Counted from the first letter of the stretch, positions 1 to 5,706 are shown. The stretch is DNA of 5,706 nucleotides from Oscillospiraceae bacterium (GCA_003516865.1 DPBR01000073.1:431-6136), one strand, 5' to 3'. A program made the numbers and translations. Notes: a model not told the origin generated them from the sequence alone.

Positions 1-1700
1 CTGCTCCCGAAGCAGTCGAAGAGTCTGCTCCAGAAGCGTTCGAAGAGTCTGCTCCCGAAGCTGCCGAGGAAGCGTCAGAAGCGCTCAATGTCGAGCCTGC
101 TTTTGAGGAAACGCCTGCTGCCGAGCCTGTCGACGACTTTATTCCCGAAGAAATGGGATTTATTGCCGAGAGTGCGCCGGTTATCTCCGAAGAACCCGCC
201 GCTCCCGCAGCGTCCGCCGCCGTTGTTACGGAAAGACTGCCCGTTGATGATTTTGATTTCAGACGTCCGCAAAAGCCGCAGAATACTCCCGCGGAAAATT
301 CCGAGGAGGAAAAGCCCAAGGGCAATCTCGTATACTGCCGCAACTGCGGTCAGGATATGTACGATACCGAAAAATTCTGCAAAAACTGCGGAGCTACATA
401 CAAAGGCGCTTATGTTCCGCCCAAAACCGCTCCCTCAAAGAACGGAAGCAAGGCTTCGCCGATGGTATTCGGCAAAATTCCGCTTCCGAAATTCGCGGGA
501 ATATGCGCGGCTGTTGTCGGAGTAGCTGCTGCTGCGCTGTTCCTTATTCAGCCGTGGCGCATTAAAAGCAATAACGGCGGAATTGTCGACGACAAAACGC
601 AGAGTTCTTCGTCAACAAGTTCCTCAAATCCCGTTGAAAGCTCTTCCTCGACAAGCTCCGACAATGAAGTTGTCATTCCTTCGACTTCAACGTCCTCGCC
701 GAGTTCAACCGAGGATAGTTCGACAAGCTCCGATGTAAGTTCGTCCTCTTCCGAGAGCGTTTCATCGTCAAGCTCAAGCAGCTCGAAAACGTCCTCAAGC
801 TCGAAATCAAGCTCGAAATCTTCTTCGTCAAAACCCGTCGTAACGCCGGGAGTTACCGACGCGAAGCTGAAATCACTTGAACAGGACCGCAAGAAGATTA
901 TGTATGCGGCTGAGCTTATCGGCGGCGAAGTCGGAAAAATGGAAATGCTCTCGCAGAACGTTCTTTACGCGATGAACAACTCCACCAAGAGCAACGAGGA
1001 AGCTATCATTGCGTTCTATGAAACCAAGTTCGCGACAAATATGATTAGCAATCTGAAGTCGGGAAAATCGAGCGTTGAGTATGCGGTAAAAACGGCTTCT
1101 CCCGCAAACAGTGAGTTCAGTTCGCTTTACGCCTCGCTTAAAACGCTCAAGACGAGATATGATTCCTACTATAACTTCATAACTTCCCCGAAGGGCGGTT
1201 ATTCGTCTTTCACCAAAAACTGCCAATCCTATTACACAATGGTTACTTCCGCGATGGGAAATCTCACTTTGAATAAGTTCACGGGAAGCTATTCCGCAGC
1301 GAACAAAAACAGCGCGTATGCCGATATGGTAAGCTCGGCTGTCGCTGCTGTAAGGAACTGCACGACGCAGCTTTCTCTGCTTCAGGGACAGCTTTCGGGG
1401 CTTGGAACGTCGTTTGAGCGCAAGGCGTTCAGCACGGTTTCTTCCGATGTATCCGCTTATGCTTCTGCGGCAAGCTACGCTATGAGAGCGAAGTCCTATA
1501 TGATTATGCTGAAAGGCGTATCGAGCGACTACACGCCTGCGGCGAACCACATTGACAGCGCTTACGCTATTCTGAACCAGTTTATCAAGAGCTGTTCAAG
1601 CCTGCCGAAAACCACTCTTAACAACTTCAGCGCAGATATACGTTCGGCAATCTACAATGCCAACAGCTATGCGAACAGAGCGGCATACGCTCTTTCCTGA
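1..1700 (+). CDS. Zinc-ribbon, single-span membrane protein with Ser-rich linker and helical C-terminal domain (5' partial)
   Basis: Reading frame open from the left edge (first full codon at base 3) to TGA at 1698-1700; 565 residues are visible and the true start is outside. Numbering from base 3: residues 1-105 are acidic and rich in Glu, Ala and Pro, starting with 8-residue repeats. Cys112, 115, 126 and 129 form a CxxC-x10-CxxC zinc ribbon like those at the N terminus of many Firmicute membrane proteins. A hydrophobic segment at about 164-183 followed by Arg/Lys is the only clear membrane span. Residues about 200-277 are mostly Ser with some Thr, Lys and Glu. Residues 285-565 are predicted helical, rich in Ala, Ser and Tyr, with a repeated helix motif. 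With no signal peptide visible, the likely topology is zinc ribbon inside and C-terminal domain outside, a layout reminiscent of TcaA-type proteins though no homology is claimed. Function unknown. ATG at 153 is in frame but has no ribosome binding site and the frame runs on upstream, so it is not taken as the start. Confidence 0.85.
   Translation, partial: APEAVEESAPEAFEESAPEAAEEASEALNVEPAFEETPAAEPVDDFIPEEMGFIAESAPVISEEPAAPAASAAVVTERLPVDDFDFRRPQKPQNTPAENSEEEKPKGNLVYCRNCGQDMYDTEKFCKNCGATYKGAYVPPKTAPSKNGSKASPMVFGKIPLPKFAGICAAVVGVAAAALFLIQPWRIKSNNGGIVDDKTQSSSSTSSSNPVESSSSTSSDNEVVIPSTSTSSPSSTEDSSTSSDVSSSSSESVSSSSSSSSKTSSSSKSSSKSSSSKPVVTPGVTDAKLKSLEQDRKKIMYAAELIGGEVGKMEMLSQNVLYAMNNSTKSNEEAIIAFYETKFATNMISNLKSGKSSVEYAVKTASPANSEFSSLYASLKTLKTRYDSYYNFITSPKGGYSSFTKNCQSYYTMVTSAMGNLTLNKFTGSYSAANKNSAYADMVSSAVAAVRNCTTQLSLLQGQLSGLGTSFERKAFSTVSSDVSAYASAASYAMRAKSYMIMLKGVSSDYTPAANHIDSAYAILNQFIKSCSSLPKTTLNNFSADIRSAIYNANSYANRAAYALS
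3..74 (+). repeat. Tandem 24-nt coding repeat, three units
   Basis: Three consecutive 24-nt units at 3-26, 27-50 and 51-74 encode APEAVEES, APEAFEES and APEAAEEA. Units 1 and 2 are nearly identical in DNA; unit 3 has diverged at its 3' half, and traces continue as Ser-Glu-Ala. The two bases before unit 1 (CT) fit the end of another unit, so the array probably extends left of the window. It gives an extended acidic segment ahead of the zinc ribbon. Confidence 0.75.
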
Positions 1701-1709
1701 GCATAACAA

Positions 1710-1743
1710 AAAGGCGTGTGTGAAAACATACGCCTTTATTTTG
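1710..1743 (+). terminator. Rho-independent terminator of the zinc-ribbon protein gene
   Basis: The hairpin starts 9 nt after the stop codon. The left arm at 1710-1721 (AAAGGCGTGTGT) pairs with the right arm at 1726-1737 (ACATACGCCTTT) over 12 bp with one G-T wobble, closed by a GAAA tetraloop, then ATTTTG. The A-run before the left arm gives a U-run on the other strand, so it could also act in the minus direction as a back-up. Confidence 0.8.
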
Positions 1744-1754
1744 TCTAAACCGCG

Positions 1755-1781
1755 AAAAAGCCGCGCCTTTTCAGCGCGGCT
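1755..1781 (-). terminator. Rho-independent terminator of the GH94-GNAT-PPTase operon
   Basis: Read on the minus strand, AGCCGCGC (1781-1774), a 7-nt loop (1773-1767) and GCGCGGCT (1766-1759) form a perfect 8-bp GC-rich stem. It runs into a T-run (complement of the A-run 1755-1759). It begins 7 nt past the TAA of the last operon gene, so it ends the minus-strand transcript in the convergent gap. Confidence 0.88.
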
Positions 1782-1788
1782 CTTATCG

Positions 1789-2415
1789 TTAAACCTGTTT
1801 AATGAACCGCGAAAGCAGTTCTTCAAGCGTAATTTCGCGCACGGCGGCTTCTTTCGCGCCTTTTCCCGAAGCGCCGATAATGTAATCCCCGCAGTCTATT
1901 GCGGCGGTATCGGGGAGATTTTCAGGCGAAACCGCGCGCAAATCGCGTGTAATACCGACTCCGAGCCGTTTCAGAAACGCTTCTTTCTGCACCCAGAGCC
2001 TCAGAAAATCCTCCGTTCCGTGAACCGACCTTTGTTCCTCGTCGGAAAGAACGCGCGCATACAGGCGCTCGTTTACGCGGCGATTTTTTCTCTCGACGTC
2101 GGCGCCGATTTCCTCGCCCTCCGAAAACGCCGCGACAATCGCGCCCGCGGTGTGCGATATTGAAAAGAACAGCTCCGAATTTTTGAGATAGGGCTTGCCG
2201 TGCGTTCCGAGCGCGAATGAAAGCCGTTTGCGCGGGATACCGGTTCGTTTTTCAAGCTCCGAGAGCATCATAAGCCGCGACAGCAGCGAGTTAGTTTTGT
2301 CGCTGTCGCAGGACTTTGCAAGAACGCTTTTTCTTCTCGCCGCGTCAAGGCAGCCGAGAAATCCCGAAATCTCGTTCCACGAAACATTTCCCGTCTTTAA
2401 CAGTAGAATTTCCAT
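1789..2415 (-). CDS. Sfp-type 4'-phosphopantetheinyl transferase
   Basis: Enzymes of this family move the 4'-phosphopantetheine arm from coenzyme A to a conserved Ser of an acyl or peptidyl carrier protein, in the cytoplasm. The 208-residue product is slightly shorter than Sfp (about 224). Family motifs are seen in order: GKPY at 73-76, FFSISHT at 83-89 (His88 expected to contact CoA), IGADVE at 103-108 (Asp106 and Glu108 are the expected Mg2+ ligands) and WVQKEAFLK at 141-149 (Lys144-Glu145 the catalytic/metal pair). All key residues are present, so it should be active. It is last in the operon, 21 nt after the acetyltransferase stop, and followed by a terminator. No carrier protein, NRPS or PKS gene is in the window, so its partner is unknown. 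It could serve the fatty-acid ACP (AcpS role) or a secondary-metabolite carrier; the Sfp-like length and two-half architecture favour a broad-specificity enzyme rather than the short AcpS (about 120 aa). Confidence 0.92.
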   Translation of the reverse strand: MEILLLKTGNVSWNEISGFLGCLDAARRKSVLAKSCDSDKTNSLLSRLMMLSELEKRTGIPRKRLSFALGTHGKPYLKNSELFFSISHTAGAIVAAFSEGEEIGADVERKNRRVNERLYARVLSDEEQRSVHGTEDFLRLWVQKEAFLKRLGVGITRDLRAVSPENLPDTAAIDCGDYIIGASGKGAKEAAVREITLEELLSRFIKQV

Positions 2416-2418
2416 TCA

Positions 2419-2426
2419 ATCACCCC
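2419..2426 (-). promoter_or_regulatory. Shine-Dalgarno for the phosphopantetheinyl transferase
   Basis: On the minus strand GGGGTGAT lies 3 nt before the ATG at 2415. It matches the 3' part of the AGGAGGTGAT consensus at all but one base and supports this start. The gap is short if measured from the last T, but normal from the GGGG core. Confidence 0.6.
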
Positions 2427-2436
2427 AAATTCAGCT

Positions 2437-2949
2437 TTATAATTCGCTTTTCAGCATTGCATAAACAAGAAAATCATCAAAAATTTCCGCATTTTCTTTT
2501 CTCGGCAAAAGTTCACGGAAAGTCGCTTCTTTGCGCATTTTCAGGCGCTCAACCAACTTTATCGATTTGGCGTTTCTCGCGTTTATCTCGGCGAAAATTC
2601 TCCGAGCGCCGAGTTCGTTAAACGCATATTCAAGAAATCCTCGCGCGCTTTCATAAGCATAGCCCTTGCCTTGAAAGCTGCCGTTAAAGGTGTAGCCAAG
2701 CTCAAAGCTGCCGCTGCCGCGCGCGGAAAAATAGAGTTTCCCAATAACCTTTTCGCCGAGCACCACCGCGAAAAACTCGTCGCTTTTCGAGAAATTCTCC
2801 GCTTCCTTAACGCAAGCCTCTTTGGTAAAGGTTTCGTAAGGCTCAAAATAGGTCACGTCTTTGTCAGTGAGGATTTCCGCCAAATCATCGCTGTCCATTG
2901 GGAGAAATTTCCTCACCGAAAGCCGATCCGTTGTAAATAACGCAGACAT
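2437..2949 (-). CDS. GNAT-family N-acetyltransferase, RimJ/RimL-like
   Basis: A single-domain 170-residue acetyl-CoA-dependent N-acetyltransferase, a typical length for the RimJ/RimL-like branch. It opens with the usual TDRLSVRKF strand (residues 7-15, compare 'TERLxLRxf'). The middle (about 59-88) gives the central beta strands, ending in FELGYTF. Motif A, the acetyl-CoA pyrophosphate loop, is QGKGYA at 93-98 followed by a helix, and motif B is the segment around 118-138 (IFAEINARN...SIKLVERLKM), as in enzymes that acetylate protein N-termini or small amines. The substrate cannot be told from sequence; ribosomal protein S5/S18/L12-type, antibiotic or metabolite acetylation are all possible. 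The ATG is preceded by GGAG (2954-2957) after a 4-nt A spacer, and that site abuts the stop codon of the upstream phosphorylase, which suggests coupled translation. Confidence 0.9.
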   Translation of the reverse strand: MSALFTTDRLSVRKFLPMDSDDLAEILTDKDVTYFEPYETFTKEACVKEAENFSKSDEFFAVVLGEKVIGKLYFSARGSGSFELGYTFNGSFQGKGYAYESARGFLEYAFNELGARRIFAEINARNAKSIKLVERLKMRKEATFRELLPRKENAEIFDDFLVYAMLKSEL

Positions 2950-2953
2950 TTTT

Positions 2954-2960
2954 CTCCTTA
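2954..2960 (-). promoter_or_regulatory. Shine-Dalgarno abutting the phosphorylase stop codon
   Basis: On the minus strand TAAGGAG is the GH94 stop codon (2960-2958) directly followed by GGAG (2957-2954), then four A and the acetyltransferase ATG at 2949. Ribosomes ending on GH94 would sit on this site, so re-initiation is likely. Confidence 0.75.
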
Positions 2961-5336
2961 CATTTCAACAAGAACTTCGTTCTCGGGTTTCAGATTTTCG
3001 GCGGGAATATGGTTTCCGTCAATTTTCGCGCCGTTAACGGTAATCGACTTAACGCCGTGCTGCGAGCCGCTCGGGTTGCTTACGAGGATATTCAGCGTTT
3101 TGCCGCGGAACGTCTTTTTAATCGAGAATTCTTTCCAATCGGACGGAATTGACGGGTCGACGGTAAGACCCGTGATATCGGGGACAAGACCGAGAATACC
3201 CTCGACTGTGCCTACCATAACGGTTGAAGCCGTTCCCGTGAGCCAGTGAACGTGCGCTCTGCCTGCAAACGGGCTGTCCTTGCCCTCGACAAACTGACCG
3301 TAAACGTAAGGTTCAAGCGCGCGTTTTTCCGCGCAGTCGTTATAAGCGGCGGGAGCCGCTTCTTTCCAGTACTTGAAAGCGTTGTTGCCGCGTCCGAGTT
3401 TCGCTTCAGCGAGAATTAGCCAGCCCTGCGGCTGCGAGAAGATACCCGCATTCTCCTTTACGCACTTGTTGTAGCAATGCATAAGCGCGCCGTCAAACGC
3501 GTGATTTTCATACGGCGGATACATAACCATCGCGCCGTAAGGCGTGTTCAGTTCGCGGTCAACCGAGTCGAGCGCCTTTTCCGCGCGTTCTTTTGAAGCA
3601 AATCCCGAAATAACCGCCCAGCTCTGCGGGTTAAGCCACATTGAAGCTTCGGGGTCGGTGTGCTTTCCGATAACGTCGCCGTTTTCGCGGTAGCCTCTTA
3701 TAAAGCGGTCGCCGTCCCAGCACTCGTCAAGAATTTTACCCATTTTCGCGTTAATTTCGTCGAGATATTTCACATATTCGCCGTCGTTCTTATAAACCGC
3801 GTATTCGCGCAGAATTTTTATCGCGTAAACAAGCTGGAATGCAACGAACGTGCTTTCGCCCTTTTTGCCGAGGCGCAGGCAGTCGTTCCAGTCGGCGTGC
3901 AGACCTGCGGGCATACCGTGATTTCCGAGATTGTTCATCGAGAAGTCGATTGCACGCTTGAGGTGCTCATAAACCGTGCCTTTTTCGCCGTTATTCGCGA
4001 AGAAAATCTCCTCGTCGAGGAATTTCTCATCGCCGCTTTCGCCGATATACTTGTAAATAGTCGGGAACAGCCAGAGCGCGTCGTCCGCGCGATAGGACGG
4101 GTGACCGGTTTCGCGGACGTAGCTTTCGTCGTCGGGAGTGTCCTCGTGACCGGCGTTGTGGGTGTACTTGACGAGGGGAAGTCCCGCGCCGTTTGTAACC
4201 TGCGCCGAGAGCATAAACTTAATCTGTTCTTTCGCCATTGCGGGCGCGAGGTGAATGACGCCCTGAATATCCTGAACGGTGTCGCGGTAGCCGAAACCGT
4301 TTCTCAGACCGCAGTAAACGAGAGAAGCCGCTCTTGACCAGATGAACGTGATGAAGCAGTTGTAGGCGTTCCATACGTTGACCATACTGTTGAACGCAGG
4401 GTCGGGCGTGTTAACCTGAAGATTGTCGAGCTTTGAGTGCCAGAAGCTCTTAAGTTCGGCGATTTCATTTTCAACAGCGCCGTTTTTCTCATAATTCGCG
4501 ATAATTTTCTCGGCTTCCTCGCCGCTTTTCTGACCGAGAACGTAAATAAGCTTCTTTGTTTCGCCGGGCTGAAGCGTAAAATCGCTCTGCAAAGCGCCGC
4601 AGGAGTTTCCGCAGTAGTTAAGACTGTTTTTCAGTCCTTCTTCGATACCAACGGGGTTTGCGTAACCTCTGTAAGAGCCGACAAACACCTCGCGGTCGCC
4701 GCAGTAGGAAGAAACTTCCGCGCCCGCAAGTCCGAAAAAGCGCTCGATATGCGGGGTCTGAAGCTCGTTCTGCTTCTGAAGCAGATATTTTCCCTTAAAA
4801 TAGGTATGAGTGATGAAGAGAGTATACTGAAGATTAACCTGGTCCTGCTCGTAGTAGTTCTCGTTGACGAACTCGCAGAATCCCGTAACGGAGAGATTTC
4901 TCGGCTTGTCGTCGTTGTTCGTGATTTCGCAAGACCAGACCTCGTAGTCGGCGTTCTGCGGGACATAATATGTCGTTTTCGAGGAGATTTTCTTATATTC
5001 CGAAGAAATCACGGAATATCCCGTTCCGTGGCGGCACTCGCTCTTATACTCGGAAAGCGGCTTGCAGACGGGCGCCCAAGAACCGCTCCAGAAGTCGTTT
5101 TGGTCGTTGTCCTTGATGTAGATATAGCGTCCGGGCTGGTCACAGTTTACGCTGTTGAAGCGATAGCGAAGTATTCTTCCCTTTGCGCCGCTCTTTACGA
5201 ATGAATATCCGCCCGCGTTTCCCGAAATAATCGCGCCGTATTCGGGCGAGCCGAGGTAGTTCGCCCAAGGCGCGGGCGTGTCGGGACGTGTGATAACGTA
5301 TTCGCGGTTTTTGTCGTCAAAATAGCCGTAGTTCAT
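2958..5336 (-). CDS. GH94 glycoside phosphorylase (cellobiose/chitobiose phosphorylase family)
   Basis: Splits a beta-linked di- or oligosaccharide with inorganic phosphate to give an alpha-sugar 1-phosphate plus the shortened sugar; cytoplasmic, with no signal peptide. The 792 residues match family members of about 800-820. The N-terminal beta-sandwich (about 1-275) opens with the hallmark GYFDDKNREYVIT (4-16) and NYLGS and AGGYSF motifs. A helical linker (about 285-310) leads to the (alpha/alpha)6 barrel (about 311-720) and a C-terminal beta domain. In the barrel: GYRDT at 349-353 (Arg351), ADWNDC at 481-486 (Asp485 the expected general acid, matching Asp492 of Vibrio ChbP), Gln681 and WLTGT at 698-702 (Thr700-Gly701, phosphate site). 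By remembered alignment, Tyr622 matches Tyr653 of Cellvibrio cellobiose phosphorylase, where ChbP has Val631; this argues for glucosyl over N-acetylglucosaminyl donor sugars. Gln635 replaces the phosphate-contacting His (ChbP His644). First gene of the operon; AGGAGG lies 8 nt before the ATG. Exact substrate unproven. Confidence 0.93.
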   Translation of the reverse strand: MNYGYFDDKNREYVITRPDTPAPWANYLGSPEYGAIISGNAGGYSFVKSGAKGRILRYRFNSVNCDQPGRYIYIKDNDQNDFWSGSWAPVCKPLSEYKSECRHGTGYSVISSEYKKISSKTTYYVPQNADYEVWSCEITNNDDKPRNLSVTGFCEFVNENYYEQDQVNLQYTLFITHTYFKGKYLLQKQNELQTPHIERFFGLAGAEVSSYCGDREVFVGSYRGYANPVGIEEGLKNSLNYCGNSCGALQSDFTLQPGETKKLIYVLGQKSGEEAEKIIANYEKNGAVENEIAELKSFWHSKLDNLQVNTPDPAFNSMVNVWNAYNCFITFIWSRAASLVYCGLRNGFGYRDTVQDIQGVIHLAPAMAKEQIKFMLSAQVTNGAGLPLVKYTHNAGHEDTPDDESYVRETGHPSYRADDALWLFPTIYKYIGESGDEKFLDEEIFFANNGEKGTVYEHLKRAIDFSMNNLGNHGMPAGLHADWNDCLRLGKKGESTFVAFQLVYAIKILREYAVYKNDGEYVKYLDEINAKMGKILDECWDGDRFIRGYRENGDVIGKHTDPEASMWLNPQSWAVISGFASKERAEKALDSVDRELNTPYGAMVMYPPYENHAFDGALMHCYNKCVKENAGIFSQPQGWLILAEAKLGRGNNAFKYWKEAAPAAYNDCAEKRALEPYVYGQFVEGKDSPFAGRAHVHWLTGTASTVMVGTVEGILGLVPDITGLTVDPSIPSDWKEFSIKKTFRGKTLNILVSNPSGSQHGVKSITVNGAKIDGNHIPAENLKPENEVLVEM

Positions 5337-5344
5337 AGAATTAA

Positions 5345-5350
5345 CCTCCT
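5345..5350 (-). promoter_or_regulatory. Consensus Shine-Dalgarno of the GH94 gene
   Basis: The minus strand reads AGGAGG, then an 8-nt spacer, then ATG at 5336. This is a full consensus site at ideal spacing, fixing the start and predicting strong translation. Confidence 0.9.
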
Positions 5351-5362
5351 GAAATTATCCCG

Positions 5363-5439
5363 TTTTTGCAAAAAACTGCTGCAAAATACTGCAAAAAGCC
5401 ATTTTTTCGCAGAATTTAACTGCAAATTACTGCAAAATC
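5363..5439. repeat. Cluster of CTGCAAA repeats in the phosphorylase leader
   Basis: CTGCAAA occurs at 5379-5385, 5389-5395, 5420-5426 and 5430-5436, two pairs each with exactly 10-bp period, the pairs 41 bp apart. A palindrome TTTTTGCAAAAA lies at 5363-5374, and an inverted copy GCAG with a T-run at 5402-5412 faces the repeat at 5389. All lie between the predicted transcription start (about 5451) and the Shine-Dalgarno. They could be operator half-sites, a curved-DNA element, or RNA-level sites (TTTGCAG in the transcript). No known regulator is recognised. Confidence 0.6.
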
Positions 5440-5457
5440 TTGTTTTTCGTTACTTTT

Positions 5458-5485
5458 ATTATACATCATTCAAAATATATTACAA
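5458..5485 (-). promoter_or_regulatory. Predicted sigma-A promoter of the GH94-GNAT-PPTase operon
   Basis: The minus strand has TTGTAA (5485-5480), a 16-bp spacer and a perfect TATAAT (5463-5458). Transcription would start near 5451, giving an untranslated leader of about 115 nt. The -35 matches the TTGACA consensus at four of six bases. No other equally good promoter is seen before any operon gene. Confidence 0.65.
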
Positions 5486-5527
5486 GGGCGGGATTTTACA
5501 CAAATTTTTTCTCAGTAAATTGTCTAA

Positions 5528-5591
5528 TTTGACGGTAATCAAACGAGCGTAAAATTCTTTGCGGGAAAATTCGGCAAACCGGCATTTTGCC
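5528..5591. other. Two small inverted repeats between the divergent promoters
   Basis: TTTGA (5528-5532) and TCAAA (5539-5543) flank CGGTAA. GGCAAA (5573-5578) and TTTGCC (5586-5591) flank a 7-nt loop. Both lie in the AT-rich stretch between the leftward promoter (5458-5485) and the rightward one (5615-5643), where operators would be expected. Neither has a U-tail good enough to be called a terminator. A weak TTGACG/TAAAAT pair (5529-5534, 5550-5555) has only a 15-bp spacer and is not called a promoter. Confidence 0.3.
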
Positions 5592-5614
5592 TTGCTCAAT
5601 TTTGTTAAAGGCTA

Positions 5615-5643
5615 TTGTAATTCTTTGAAAAATATTGTATAAT
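5615..5643 (+). promoter_or_regulatory. Predicted sigma-A promoter facing right, out of the window
   Basis: TTGTAA (5615-5620), a 17-bp spacer and a perfect TATAAT (5638-5643), with start expected near 5650. The transcript leaves the window after about 57 nt. No ribosome binding site is seen in that part, so the product (protein gene or structured RNA) lies beyond the edge. Confidence 0.65.
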
Positions 5644-5706
5644 AAGTATGTATTATATTTTGGGCATCACCGCACAATTAACAGCTTGCGCCTTTGCGGG
5701 TGAACG

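Noticed and set aside
153..155. ATG as start of the zinc-ribbon protein
   Set aside because: No Shine-Dalgarno precedes it and the same frame continues upstream to the window edge with a coherent acidic repeat, so the start is outside.
603..830. DNA minisatellite in the Ser-rich linker
   Set aside because: Ser is coded by a mixture of AGC, AGT, TCG, TCC, TCA and TCT with no fixed period, so it is protein-level low complexity rather than a DNA repeat.
548..1550. Minus-strand open frames (548-892 acidic, 873-1550 Arg-rich) opposite the membrane protein
   Set aside because: Their skewed composition is the mirror of Ser/Ala codons in the real gene; no motifs or start signals.
3660..5204. Long open frames on the plus strand (3660-4337, 4437-5204) opposite the GH94 gene
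   Set aside because: They lie wholly antisense to a gene with clear family motifs, give no recognisable domain, and have no ribosome binding site; they are by-products of codon bias.
5387..5400. Sigma-54 promoter (TGGC ... TTGCA on the minus strand)
   Set aside because: The GG-to-GC spacing is about 6 nt instead of the required 10.
5389..5412. Attenuator hairpin in the GH94 leader
   Set aside because: The inverted repeat is mostly A-T pairs with a mismatch and lacks a U-run after it, so a terminator call is not supported.
5363..5439. CRISPR-like array
   Set aside because: Units are only 7-10 bp, spacing is 10 bp or irregular, and there are no spacers of normal length.
5648..5706. Leaderless coding sequence at the right edge
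   Set aside because: Only 19 codons are visible, there is no ribosome binding site and the ATG falls slightly before the expected start of transcription; kept only as a possibility in the findings.

Overview
The window looks like chromosomal DNA of a low-to-moderate GC Firmicute, most likely a gut or rumen clostridium (Oscillospirales-like is a guess). The basis is strong Shine-Dalgarno sequences (AGGAGG, GGAG, GGGGTGAT), near-consensus sigma-A promoters, U-tailed hairpin terminators and an intracellular GH94 sugar phosphorylase. No rRNA, tRNA, transposase, CRISPR array or clear phage gene is visible.

Layout. Bases 1-1700 (+) hold the 3' part of a membrane protein gene whose start lies left of the window. 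In order the product has an acidic Glu/Ala/Pro repeat region, a four-cysteine zinc ribbon, one membrane span, a long Ser-rich linker and a helical C-terminal domain of unknown function. Bases 1701-1788 are a convergent intergenic gap with two back-to-back hairpin terminators, one for each side. Bases 1789-5336 (-) form a tight three-gene operon, read right to left: a GH94 glycoside phosphorylase (792 aa), a RimJ/RimL-like GNAT acetyltransferase (170 aa) and an Sfp-type 4'-phosphopantetheinyl transferase (208 aa). Gaps are 8 and 21 nt. Bases 5337-5706 are non-coding as far as can be seen. They hold the operon's promoter, a leader of about 115 nt with a cluster of CTGCAAA repeats, two small inverted repeats, and an outward-facing promoter for something beyond the right edge.

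How the parts may work together. The GH94 enzyme would split an imported beta-linked disaccharide or short oligosaccharide with phosphate in the cytoplasm, giving a sugar 1-phosphate without spending ATP. Its active-site residues favour a glucosyl donor (cellobiose-like) over N-acetylglucosaminyl. The other two genes are a modifying acetyltransferase and a carrier-protein activating enzyme. They have no obvious metabolic link to the phosphorylase, so co-transcription may be only positional.

The points most worth a second look are the helically phased CTGCAAA repeats in the phosphorylase leader, a His-to-Gln change at a phosphate-contacting position of the GH94 enzyme, and the uncharacterised zinc-ribbon membrane protein. 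I do not see a convincing new multi-gene system in this window.
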